Origin: Ferruginibacter sp. | Lineage (GTDB): Bacteria > Bacteroidota > Bacteroidia > Chitinophagales > Chitinophagaceae | NCBI GenBank assembly: GCA_030831945.1 | Contig: JAURKC010000005.1 | Coordinates: 1 to 48,121 of the forward strand | Length of the DNA stretch: 48,121 nt | Direction: 5' to 3' | Part shown: piece after piece, positions 37,001 through 44,599 of the stretch | Numbering within the stretch: the first letter of the stretch is position 1 | Layout of the letters: every line of letters starts with the position of its first letter | Translations under genes and position numbers: made by a program | The notes under the pieces: generated by a model | The model's input: only the letters and a program-made list of their open reading frames with translations | The model's database searches: none | Told to the model about the DNA's origin: nothing

Positions 37001-38788
37001 TTATTGATCTACTCTTCCTGTGATACCCGAAATTCTTTGAACACAAGACTCCACCGAGTGCCTAATGGTATCCATTTCTCCTTGAATAGTAATACTTGTT
37101 CTTGCTCTTGTAATACCAGTATACAATAGTTCACGCGTTAATAAGGCATTGGATATTCCTTCAGGCAATATGACTAGTACCTGTTCAAATTCTGAACCCT
37201 GACTTTTATGAATCGTCATTGCAAAAGAAGTCTCACAATAATTGAGGTACGCTGGTAATATAGATTTGATGCCACCGAGCCCATCTTCAAACCAAACTTT
37301 TAGATTACCCTTGTCATCTTTTCTCATAATCCCTGTGTCCCCATTTAGCAAACCTAAATCATGCATATTTCGGGTGACCATTATAGGCTTGTGTTCATAA
37401 AATTCGCCATCTGGTTTTAATAGGCCCTTTTTACGAAGATGTAATTCAATAAATTTATTAGTTGCGTACAAGCCTCTTGGTCCTTGCCTTACTGCTACTA
37501 AAACTCTACGTTCATTTAGTTTTTTTAAAGCGGTTTTAATATCTACCTCTTGAATATAATTGGCGTACCCTTCCACAAAAGATTCTAGTATTTCAGGAGT
37601 ATACTGATGATCAACTTTTACATTGCTTCCAGCTGCATTTTCTATTAAAGAGGTAAGCCCTTTTACATCTCCTTCAATAACTGCCCTACTCACTTTTCCA
37701 ATGGCTCCCTGACTATTAAAACGATGGCTAAATTTTAGTTCAATAATATGACTAGATAATAATGGTTTTTGATCTCCAATAAACTCAGCTTTAATTTTTC
37801 TTTCAGCGTCTGTAATAAATTCATTGATCCAAGATGCCGCCTGATTAGAAAAAATATTTAAGCTTGGTAATGTCTGACATAAATCACCCAACAAACTCCC
37901 CGCTTCCACTGAAGCCAATTGATCCTTGTCTCCTAATAAAATAATTCTACAATTATCACCCAAAGCTTCAAGCAACTTGGAAAACATAGGAACATCAATC
38001 ATGGAAGCCTCATCCACTACCACCCAATTATAAGGCAAAGGGTTTTCTGCGTTGTATTTAAAATTAACAGATTCTTTTTTATACCCTAATAAACCATGAA
38101 TAGTACTTGGCTTTAATTTATCAATTTTTGATTTTGTATCCGCAGAAAATGGTAATGTGCTGCTTTTTAAAGATTCAAACATTCTCATGGATGCTTTACC
38201 TGTTGGAGCAGCTAGCGCTACTTTTGCGCCTGGCTCCAATTCATACAACACAATAAGTAATTTAGCAAGCGTAGTAGTTTTTCCTGTACCTGGTCCACCT
38301 GTAATAATACTAAAATTATTTAAGAGCGCTTGCATTACCGAAACCAATTGCCAATCCACTTGCTCTTTATTAATTAGCCCATTGATATTGTAGTCTGCAT
38401 TAAGGGATTGTATTAATTTTAACTTCGTCTTCAACTGTTCCATTCTTTCGTCTATCACAGTAGTTTCTGCCGCAATTAAACTTTTTAATTTTTGTATAAT
38501 GCTGGTTTCATACTTAAAGTAACGTTGAAAATAAAGTCTATTATTATGAAGAATAAAGGGGGTAGTATTTACACCTTCTTTTGAAACTAAATTTGAGTAC
38601 TTCAATAAGTCTTTAGCTGATACCGCATTTGTATAGGGAGTGGTATTTAAATTAGAAGGAATGTCCTCTAAAGAAATACAAATATTACCTTCAGTTAATC
38701 TCTGCGATAAAAGATAGGCGTATGGCCAAATTGCATTTTCATCAAAATATTCAGCAAACTGCCTATGTATATCGTCTGTTATCGCCAT
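37001..38788 (-). CDS. recD: Exodeoxyribonuclease V subunit alpha (RecD)
   Basis: A 595-residue SF1 5'-3' helicase, as in E. coli RecD (608). Walker A GGPGTGKTTT (164-173), Walker B VVVDEASMIDVPMF, LLGDKDQLASVEAGSLLGDL, and the C-terminal SFAMTIHKSQGSEFEQVLVILP with LLYTGITRAR are clear. An N-terminal domain of about 130 residues contacts RecC in the E. coli enzyme. It is the first gene of the operon, so gene order is D-C-B, unlike the E. coli recC-ptrA-recB-recD arrangement. The ATG at 38788 fits the expected start. Confidence 0.94.
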   Translation of the reverse strand: MAITDDIHRQFAEYFDENAIWPYAYLLSQRLTEGNICISLEDIPSNLNTTPYTNAVSAKDLLKYSNLVSKEGVNTTPFILHNNRLYFQRYFKYETSIIQKLKSLIAAETTVIDERMEQLKTKLKLIQSLNADYNINGLINKEQVDWQLVSVMQALLNNFSIITGGPGTGKTTTLAKLLIVLYELEPGAKVALAAPTGKASMRMFESLKSSTLPFSADTKSKIDKLKPSTIHGLLGYKKESVNFKYNAENPLPYNWVVVDEASMIDVPMFSKLLEALGDNCRIILLGDKDQLASVEAGSLLGDLCQTLPSLNIFSNQAASWINEFITDAERKIKAEFIGDQKPLLSSHIIELKFSHRFNSQGAIGKVSRAVIEGDVKGLTSLIENAAGSNVKVDHQYTPEILESFVEGYANYIQEVDIKTALKKLNERRVLVAVRQGPRGLYATNKFIELHLRKKGLLKPDGEFYEHKPIMVTRNMHDLGLLNGDTGIMRKDDKGNLKVWFEDGLGGIKSILPAYLNYCETSFAMTIHKSQGSEFEQVLVILPEGISNALLTRELLYTGITRARTSITIQGEMDTIRHSVESCVQRISGITGRVDQ

Positions 38789-38940
38789 ATTACTAGTTAT
38801 AGTATTTCAATTTTTTAGATTACTCCAACAAAATGTAGAATTATGCAGAGGAAGAACTTATAATGAAATACACTATTGAATACAAATGCTTGATAGAAAT
38901 TAAAAGTTCGGATTAATTATAAAAAACTTATCGTGATTAA

Positions 38941-40323
38941 TTATTCTATATTTTTAAACTCTTCAAATTTTGCTTTCATTGTTGGATTGCCGTAGGTTAG
39001 TTTTTTGATAGTTAAATCTTCAGCTTTTTCATTTGCCAATCGAAATTGATTTTCACTGGTTGTCAGTTCTTCTTTAACCTTCAGCATTGCTGCAATTGAT
39101 ACATCAATTTTTTTGATGGCTTCTTGGAAATGGCTTTGCGCTGATAAATAATTCTTAGAGAACCCATCTCTAAACTTGTTTAACTTCTCTTCAAAGTTGG
39201 TAATATCTAAGTTCTGATTTCTCACTTTAGTAAGCTCCGCTTTATATTGCAATGAATTCATAGCAGCATTCCTTAGAAAAGTAATGATTGGTATAAAAAA
39301 CTGTGGCCTGATGACATACATCTTAGGGTATCGATGAGATACATCCACAATTCCAGAATTATACAATTCATTGTCTGCTTCTAAAAGACTAACCAGCACT
39401 GCATATTCACAATTCTTTTTTATTCGATCCTTATCCAACTTGTCAAAAAAATCTTCATTCTTTTTTTTGTTATTTGTTTCATCTCCTTCATTCTTCATTT
39501 CAAACATTACTGAAATGATTTCATTATTTTCTTCATCTGTTTCTTTAAAAATATAATCTCCTTTTGTACCTGAACTTGCATCGTTGTCTTTTTCAAAATA
39601 GGAATGCTGAAAAGCAGTTGCACGAAGTTTATTGAACTCAATTTCACAATGTTGTTCTAGCGTTTCTCCTAACATTTTAGTTGAAAGCTTTTGTTTCATA
39701 TCTCTTACTCTGGCAATTTCGTCTTCTTTGTATCTTATAATTGCATCTTTATTTTGTATTTCAGATGCGAATTGTTGTCTAAGTGAATTTTCCAAGCCTT
39801 GTTTCTCCAATTCTTTTGTCTTTATCTCATTAGCCAATTCATCCCGTTGCTTTTCCAATGGCCTAGTAGCTTCTGCTATAGCTAATTTCTTTTCAACTTC
39901 TAAATTTTCAAGTTTTGCTTTTAACTCAGCTAATAATTTGTCTTTATTGCCTAACTGAGTCGACAAGGCAATTTCGTTATCCAACTTCAATTGCATTAGC
40001 TGTTTATCTTTTAGCTCTTTTTCCTTTTCGGCATTTTGTATTGCTTCATTAACTGCCAGTTTCTTCTCAGTGTCTGCTTTGTCAAATTTAGCGATGAGCT
40101 CGGCTAATAATTTATCCTTTTCAGCAAGTTCAGCTTGTTGAGTATTTTTAAGATGAGCTTCTGCCAATTTTATAGCCTCTAATTTATCCCTTTCTGCTAG
40201 GTCTAATCTCACTTTTAATTCGCGATCAAATTCACTGTCTTTTACCTGTTTGAGGATGTCAGCGAAACCTGCTTGATCAACCTTAAAAACTTCATTACAT
40301 TTTGGGCATTTAATCTCGTTCAT
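38941..40323 (-). CDS. DUF2130 domain-containing coiled-coil protein
   Basis: A 460-residue protein. An N-terminal CPKC zinc-ribbon half (residues 5-8, NEIKCPKCNEVFKV) is followed by a long highly charged coiled coil (about 30-215, rich in Lys, Glu and Leu, with repeated AEKDKLLAEL-type units). Then comes the globular DUF2130 domain (about 215-385): GETLEQHCEIEFNKLRATAFQHSYFEKDNDASSGTKGDYIF and VMFEMKNEGDETNNKKKNEDFFDKLDKDR. The region resembles restriction-endonuclease-like folds (E-x-K in FEMK), so nuclease activity is possible but unproven. It lies 152 bp upstream of recD in the same direction; co-regulation is uncertain. Confidence 0.85.
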   Translation of the reverse strand: MNEIKCPKCNEVFKVDQAGFADILKQVKDSEFDRELKVRLDLAERDKLEAIKLAEAHLKNTQQAELAEKDKLLAELIAKFDKADTEKKLAVNEAIQNAEKEKELKDKQLMQLKLDNEIALSTQLGNKDKLLAELKAKLENLEVEKKLAIAEATRPLEKQRDELANEIKTKELEKQGLENSLRQQFASEIQNKDAIIRYKEDEIARVRDMKQKLSTKMLGETLEQHCEIEFNKLRATAFQHSYFEKDNDASSGTKGDYIFKETDEENNEIISVMFEMKNEGDETNNKKKNEDFFDKLDKDRIKKNCEYAVLVSLLEADNELYNSGIVDVSHRYPKMYVIRPQFFIPIITFLRNAAMNSLQYKAELTKVRNQNLDITNFEEKLNKFRDGFSKNYLSAQSHFQEAIKKIDVSIAAMLKVKEELTTSENQFRLANEKAEDLTIKKLTYGNPTMKAKFEEFKNIE

Positions 40324-41095
40324 TGGTATTTTTTACTATTTACAGTTGGAATTAAAATGTCTATTTTATTGACACACAAGGACCATTATTGTTTTGAATA
40401 GGATATCCTTTCTGGAGCACCCGATTTACTGAAAACCATTAGTTTACAACAACAGCTCAATTGAAAATTCTCAAGAGAAATTTTCCCTGCAGCTAGCTAT
40501 TAAAAATCGCTGAAATAGCAATCAGCAATTCTCTGTCTACTTTGATTCTAGCGCCCTATTCAATAAAATATTATCTAAGTTAATAAGAAAATTTGATCCA
40601 ACATAAGAAGCCAAAATGAAGGCATGATTATTACCGGCGGAGGGTGAAGTAATTAGGTGTTAGAAAAAAATCAATATCAGGAAGTGTTTCTAAAAGTTGA
40701 GCTTTGCTAGATAGCTAAGCGTTTTCTTTTAATTTACATTAATTTCTCTGCTTTTTTTCATACTTAAAAACTGGAAAAGCTATCAAAGTCTATTTAATTG
40801 GAGTTAGAGAGCGTAATAAATTAAAAATGTACCTAATGTTTTGAATATAAAAAGTTAGCTATTGCCGCCACAAATATTGATGCTATGAACCAAATTTTTT
40901 AACCCTATATATCAATTTTCAATTGAAAATTTCTTGATTTGCTTTATTTATGCTTACAAAAGGCTATTCTACGATAGAGCTGATTTAGAAGCAGTATTTT
41001 CCATTTTACTAAGCAGGTTTAGTATAAATTAATATTTCTACTAAACCTGCTGTATTCGATAATTTGCTGTCAATCGTTTTTTAAATTGCAAATTA
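40324..41095. other. 772-bp non-coding stretch with hairpins
   Basis: No protein-like ORF is seen on either strand. It holds a near-palindrome at 40701-40720 followed by a T-rich run, an imperfect hairpin around 40462-40485 and a perfect 13-bp stem at 41012-41051. Its left end must contain the DUF2130 promoter, although no clear consensus is visible. An unannotated small RNA or an eroded gene could be here. Confidence 0.5.
41012..41051. terminator. Perfect 13-bp hairpin after the Yip1-like gene
   Basis: AGCAGGTTTAGTA (41012-41024) is inverted at 41039-41051 with a 14-base AT-rich loop. It is about 45 nt past the gene's stop, suggesting an RNA 3' end, but no T tract follows on either strand. 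Confidence 0.4.
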
Positions 41096-41758
41096 TTATA
41101 GTAACCCTTTTGAAATTTTAAAAGTCACATAAAATGCTAATAAAATAGCTGCTGGAGATAAATACCAAGCCATAGCGTCTTTAGTTCCTGAAGATTTCAA
41201 AGACTGTTGAAATACATTAATCAACATTAGAATTAAATAAAAGAAAATCATGGTAGCAAATACACCTGCACCCATAGGGTTATTAATTAATCTCATTAAG
41301 TCTCTTTCTGAAGCCATTATTTTTATTACTAAAAAAATGGGAATTAGAAGGCCTAAAGGAATTCCACAAATTCCTCCAGTTAATAGTTCGTTTTTAAAAT
41401 TTGGCTTTCCTGATAAAGATTTAATAACAAAACTCAAACAGGTAATTACAAACATCATAATAACAGGTACTATACTAATTTTTATGAAATTACTAAACTC
41501 CATATACTTTCTTGCTTCACCCACTATAATATAAGAACCAACTAAGTATAGAAAAAATATAGATGCGAAAAGAATAAGAGATTGTTTATACGCTTTTTCA
41601 GATGGTTTTTCTAATAATTCGTAGATCCCTTGAATCGGATTTGTAAAAACAGTGGTAAAGATATTCTTAAAGTCACCCTTATAGAATTGTTTCACCTCAT
41701 CCCCTACAGTTAATTTAGGATCTTGCTTTGGAGTTTCATTTTGTTCTGTATTTTCCAT
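41096..41758 (-). CDS. Yip1-like five-helix membrane protein
   Basis: A 220-residue protein. The hydrophilic N terminus (1-55) ends in KNIFTTVFTNPIQGIYELLEKPS, and five hydrophobic helices follow (about 61-80, 90-115, 128-148, 163-185 and 196-214). This layout matches the bacterial YIP1 superfamily of membrane proteins with no known biochemical activity. The ATG at 41758 follows leader copy B (41759-41839), which begins just after the stop of the lipoprotein gene. The two genes could share a transcript with the leader inside it. Family call is from layout and is moderate. Confidence 0.5.
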   Translation of the reverse strand: MENTEQNETPKQDPKLTVGDEVKQFYKGDFKNIFTTVFTNPIQGIYELLEKPSEKAYKQSLILFASIFFLYLVGSYIIVGEARKYMEFSNFIKISIVPVIMMFVITCLSFVIKSLSGKPNFKNELLTGGICGIPLGLLIPIFLVIKIMASERDLMRLINNPMGAGVFATMIFFYLILMLINVFQQSLKSSGTKDAMAWYLSPAAILLAFYVTFKISKGLL

Positions 41759-41839
41759 TGTAAATTAAATTTTAATTTTTTCCTACTCTTTTGGCTTTTC
41801 AGAATACGCCCCGTTTTTAGAATGGTTGCTGGTCTCCAC
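41759..41839 (-). ncRNA. Conserved structured leader, copy B (upstream of the Yip1-like gene)
   Basis: Transcript strand: GTGGAGACCAGCAACCAT, ATTCTAAAAA-type linker, then CGGGGCGTATTCTGAAAAGCC and AAAAGAGTAGG before the start codon. It is the copy closest to A (identical from GAAAAGCC to AGTAGG). In the first stem one C becomes T, which keeps a G-U pair. It occupies the gap between the lipoprotein stop and the Yip1-like start. Confidence 0.6.
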
Positions 41840-41852
41840 TTTTATAGGTAAC

Positions 41853-42146
41853 TTATTTGCAATTACCCATTTCTTTTAATAGGGCTTCTGCCAATTTTTT
41901 CTTGTCAGAATCAGATGTATATTTTGATTCCATTTCTTTTACTAAACTAGTAGCCTCACTTGTTAGTTTAGTACTTTGTTCCATTAAAGACATGTCACCA
42001 GATGTTGCTTTTTGCAATAATTGCTGTGCTTTACATTGTAGATCAGCAATTTTTTTTGCATCGCTTGCAATAGAATCTCCACCACAGCTTGTAAGAACTA
42101 CCGAAGCAAAAAACATTGGTCCGAAAATCAGTTTTACTTTTTTCAT
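41853..42146 (-). CDS. Small helical lipoprotein
   Basis: A 97-residue exported lipoprotein. The signal peptide MKKVKLIFGPMFFASVVLTSC ends in the lipobox LTSC, with Cys21 as the lipidation site and GGD following. The mature part is an all-helical charged domain with two cysteines (C38 and C96) that could form a disulfide. I do not recognise a family with a known function; similar short lipoproteins are frequent in Bacteroidota. It is preceded by leader copy C and a promoter region shared with the DUF805 gene, and followed by leader copy B. Confidence 0.65.
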   Translation of the reverse strand: MKKVKLIFGPMFFASVVLTSCGGDSIASDAKKIADLQCKAQQLLQKATSGDMSLMEQSTKLTSEATSLVKEMESKYTSDSDKKKLAEALLKEMGNCK

Positions 42147-42225
42147 TTTATTTATTTAAATTTAGTCTTACTCTTAAGGATTTTCAGAAAACTCCCCTTT
42201 TTTTAACGTGGTTACTGGATTCCAC
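42147..42225 (-). ncRNA. Conserved structured leader, copy C (upstream of the lipoprotein)
   Basis: Transcript strand: GTGGAATCCAGTAACCAC, then GTTAAAAAAAGGGGAG, TTTTCTGAAAATCC and TTAAGAGTAAG. The second stem is GGA/TCC here, where the other copies have GGC/GCC: a two-sided change that preserves pairing. This is the best evidence for RNA structure in the set. Confidence 0.6.
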
Positions 42226-42265
42226 AGTTGAATTGCAATCTAAATACTATTAACTAAGTTACCTA

Positions 42266-42281
42266 TACCCCATTTGTAGTA
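42266..42281 (-). promoter_or_regulatory. Candidate regulator site upstream of the lipoprotein gene
   Basis: TACC-N8-AGTA, 120 bp upstream of the ATG, the same distance as the matching dyad of the DUF805 gene. Flanking sequence is also conserved (AAAAAATAC on one side, TTAATAGT on the other, transcript strand). Confidence 0.45.
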
Positions 42282-42518
42282 TTTTTTAACCTCCCCCATA
42301 TTTCAGGGAATTTTTTTACTTACAAAATTTATGTATTATAATTAATATTAATGTCAATTAATTAAATACTGCAGCGTGGTTTAATAAAATTCATTTTGAA
42401 AACAACTAAGTTGTTGGCAGTTAAAATGGCTGAGATATTTTATCTAATTCTTTTCAACTTACAATCACACATGAAATATGCCTATTTAAAGTAAGTTTAT
42501 TGGCGCCTCACAAAAATT

Positions 42519-42558
42519 AAAAAGCCTAATAATCAATCACATGATTATTAGGCTTTTT
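42519..42558 (-). terminator. Bidirectional terminator after the OmpA-like gene
   Basis: AAAAAGCCTAATAATC (42519-42534) pairs with GATTATTAGGCTTTTT (42543-42558) across an 8-base loop. T tracts are present on both strands. It is about 40 nt beyond the stop of the OmpA-like gene. Confidence 0.85.
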
Positions 42559-42596
42559 TGATTTGCAAAAATCTATTCTTTTCTACTAGTATGCTA

Positions 42597-43442
42597 TCAT
42601 TTCATAGAAATAATTACCACCTCTACCCTTCTATTAGCTAACTCTTCCTCACTAGTTTTTTCGGGATAAGGATAAAGTGGCCGACTATGACCGAAGCCTG
42701 CATGGCTAATGCGGTTAGCTTCAATTCCATTATTAACGAGAAATTCCTTTACTGCCATTGCCCGTGCTACCGATAAATTTTTTAACTCAGTTCCCATATC
42801 CACACCATCGGCTTCATCTGCAGATCCACAACAAATATGGCCCTCTACACGAATAACCATTTTAGAATTCTTCCTCATCACCGTTAATAATTCATTTAAG
42901 GTAGGTAAAGATTCATTGACAAAATAATGATACCCTCCAATGAAATTTATATTTTTAAGGGATATTTTATCCCCTGAATTTAATTTAGCGCCTGATAAAA
43001 CTTGCTCTACTGTTACTGTTTTTTCAAATTTTTTATATAGAATTATAGATTCATTAACAATTATTTCAACCCTTCTATTTAAACTTCTTTGCTCTTTGCT
43101 AGCATTCTCATTCAGCGGTTTGTTTTCGCCATAACCTTTCTTTAAAATAATAACAGAATCAATAATACCCTCAGATAAAAGAAATTGATGAACTGCTTCT
43201 ACTCTCTTTATTGAAAGGCGATCATTATAAGCCGAGGATCCAGAAGAGTCGCAATGTCCGTAAAGCTCAATATTAGCCCAAGCGCTCGTCTTTAACTCTT
43301 TTACTAAATTCTTTAACTGTCCTTTACAAGAATCGGTAATAGCAGACTTGTCAAACTCAAATAAGATAATAGTGGTTTTTGTAGTTTGGGAATGTAGTTG
43401 AAGGAAGCCTGTTGATAGTAAAAGAAAAAAGAATAATTTCAT
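42597..43442 (-). CDS. Exported protein with two tandem OmpA-like domains
   Basis: A 281-residue protein. The signal peptide (1-18, ending LQLHSQ) is followed by two OmpA C-terminal peptidoglycan-binding domains. Domain 1 (about 25-130) has FEFDKSAIT, ELYGHCDSSG, YNDRLSIKRVEAVHQFLL, GYGENKP and RSLNRRVEI. Domain 2 (about 155-280) has the equivalent VEGHICCGSADEADG, KNLSVARAMAVKEFL, GFGHSRP and LANRRVEV. The D-x-x-L-S-x-x-R motif in both halves suits binding of diaminopimelate in murein. There is no beta-barrel and no lipobox. Domain 2 contains a longer loop with a CC pair. It probably sits in the periplasm, anchoring to the wall. Confidence 0.87.
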   Translation of the reverse strand: MKLFFFLLLSTGFLQLHSQTTKTTIILFEFDKSAITDSCKGQLKNLVKELKTSAWANIELYGHCDSSGSSAYNDRLSIKRVEAVHQFLLSEGIIDSVIILKKGYGENKPLNENASKEQRSLNRRVEIIVNESIILYKKFEKTVTVEQVLSGAKLNSGDKISLKNINFIGGYHYFVNESLPTLNELLTVMRKNSKMVIRVEGHICCGSADEADGVDMGTELKNLSVARAMAVKEFLVNNGIEANRISHAGFGHSRPLYPYPEKTSEEELANRRVEVVIISMK

Positions 43443-43734
43443 ATTGTTAATTTTTAAAAAATTTGGATTAAAATAGTTATAGGTTACTTAAGTTAGAGCC
43501 TTTAACGAATTGGAGAAACTAAATATTATATATAATTGAAAATTTATACCAAATTTAGAAAAATATTTTCCATTTACAGTTAGAAGTAGTGGTGATGCTC
43601 TTTTAGAAGTTCCCAAAATTCATTCAATCATAGCAGTTAAAGAAGACAGGGGTGTTCAAACCATTTTTTTAAACTAGCATCAAAATAACCCATTTGGCAA
43701 GTAGTTTCTACGTTAATTATTTTGTACCCTAACA
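43443..43734. other. Intergenic region between the OmpA-like and DUF2752 genes
   Basis: These 292 AT-rich bases hold neither an ORF nor a clear hairpin. The OmpA-like gene's promoter must lie at the left end but no consensus stands out. Confidence 0.4.
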
Positions 43735-44208
43735 TCACTTCCACATCGATTGACGTAAAATGTCATCCATATTATTTGAAGAAACGAAATAGATTAATCT
43801 TGTCAAATGATAGATTGCTAAAATAATACCCAGAGAATAAGCAATTTTTTTACTGTATAAAACTTTTTGAAAATAGTCCTTTTCGGTTACTAATTCTATT
43901 GATAGGATAATTATAGCAGTCAAACAAAATACAAATGTCAACGGTCCAAATAAATGATAATAAAGGCTTTTTTCTACATCACCTTTATAGAAAAAAATTA
44001 ATGATTTAGTGATGCCGCAACCTGGACAAGGAAAGCCAGTTAATAATTTAAATGGGCATAATGATTGTTCTGTTTCAATAGACCGATTGGCAGATTGAAG
44101 CATTACATAAAAAGGAAATGCCAGTGTCAATAAGGCACCGGCAATTCCTAATATTTTACGAAACCGCTTTGGGTTAGTTATATAATTTGTTGATATCACC
44201 TTGTACAA
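43735..44208 (-). CDS. DUF2752 membrane protein
   Basis: A 157-residue protein with an N-terminal hydrophobic helix (about 21-40), a conserved loop CPFKLLTGFPCPGCGITKS (51-69) and two further helices (about 82-103 and 122-143). The CxxxxxxxxxCPGCGxT(K/R)S loop defines DUF2752, whose function is unknown; the cysteines may bind metal. It begins with TTG at 44208 (GTG at 44199 is an alternative) and overlaps the 3' end of the DUF4234 gene by 35 nt, so the two are translationally coupled. Confidence 0.8.
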   Translation of the reverse strand: MYKVISTNYITNPKRFRKILGIAGALLTLAFPFYVMLQSANRSIETEQSLCPFKLLTGFPCPGCGITKSLIFFYKGDVEKSLYYHLFGPLTFVFCLTAIIILSIELVTEKDYFQKVLYSKKIAYSLGIILAIYHLTRLIYFVSSNNMDDILRQSMWK

Positions 44209-44524
44209 TCATTGCTGCAACCATAGGAAATAAGAAGCCAAGAATAATCAAAAGTGTTGTCTGGTCTTTTCCTACTTCTCCAGTTTTCTCATATACTTTT
44301 GGCAAACCTTCTTTACCTGCTAAATAATAAAAATATAAGTTGACCGGCAAGCAACATCCCGCAAATATTGCGATAGGTTGTGAAATAATTTCTTTTTCAG
44401 CTGCTGCATTTAAAACTTGGGCAGCTTTGATATTCCAATAGATTAAATACAAACCGCAGGTGATGAGGCCAAGTATCAATACAAGAACTGGCTCATTTTT
44501 AAATTGTGGAATTGGTTGTGACAT
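44174..44524 (-). CDS. DUF4234-like small membrane protein
   Basis: A 116-residue membrane protein. The first helix (VLVLILGLITCGLYLIYWNI, 13-32) has the T(C/L)GLYxIYW signature of DUF4234 proteins. A second helix (about 49-68) and a third (about 89-108, TTLLIILGFLFPMVAAMIVQG) follow, ending in DINKLYN, also typical. CD225/dispanin-type proteins are related alternatives. It is preceded by leader copy D and is coupled to the DUF2752 gene downstream. The function is unknown. Confidence 0.6.
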   Translation of the reverse strand: MSQPIPQFKNEPVLVLILGLITCGLYLIYWNIKAAQVLNAAAEKEIISQPIAIFAGCCLPVNLYFYYLAGKEGLPKVYEKTGEVGKDQTTLLIILGFLFPMVAAMIVQGDINKLYN

Positions 44525-44599
44525 TTTATTTTTTTTTGTTGGTTTTGAGGATTTGGCTTTTTACTTCGCCCAGTTTTTTATGTGGTTGCTATTCTCCAC
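44525..44599 (-). ncRNA. Conserved structured leader, copy D (upstream of the DUF4234 gene)
   Basis: Transcript strand: GTGGAGAATAGCAACCAC, ATAAAAAACTGGGCGAAG, TAAAAAGCC and AAATCC. It is the most diverged copy: the GTGG/CCAC and GGC/GCC stems are kept, while the spacer between them and the tail before the ATG differ. Confidence 0.5.

Larger units (their letters stand above)
42147..42596. other. Intergenic region between the lipoprotein and OmpA-like genes
   Basis: The 450 bp contain leader copy C (42147-42225), the dyad TACC-N8-AGTA (42266-42281) and the OmpA-gene terminator (42519-42558). No ORF is seen between about 42300 and 42515. Confidence 0.5.

Noticed and set aside
36984..37046. TTG start for RecC overlapping recD
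   Set aside because: The ATG at 36983 matches the RecC N terminus and gives normal operon spacing.
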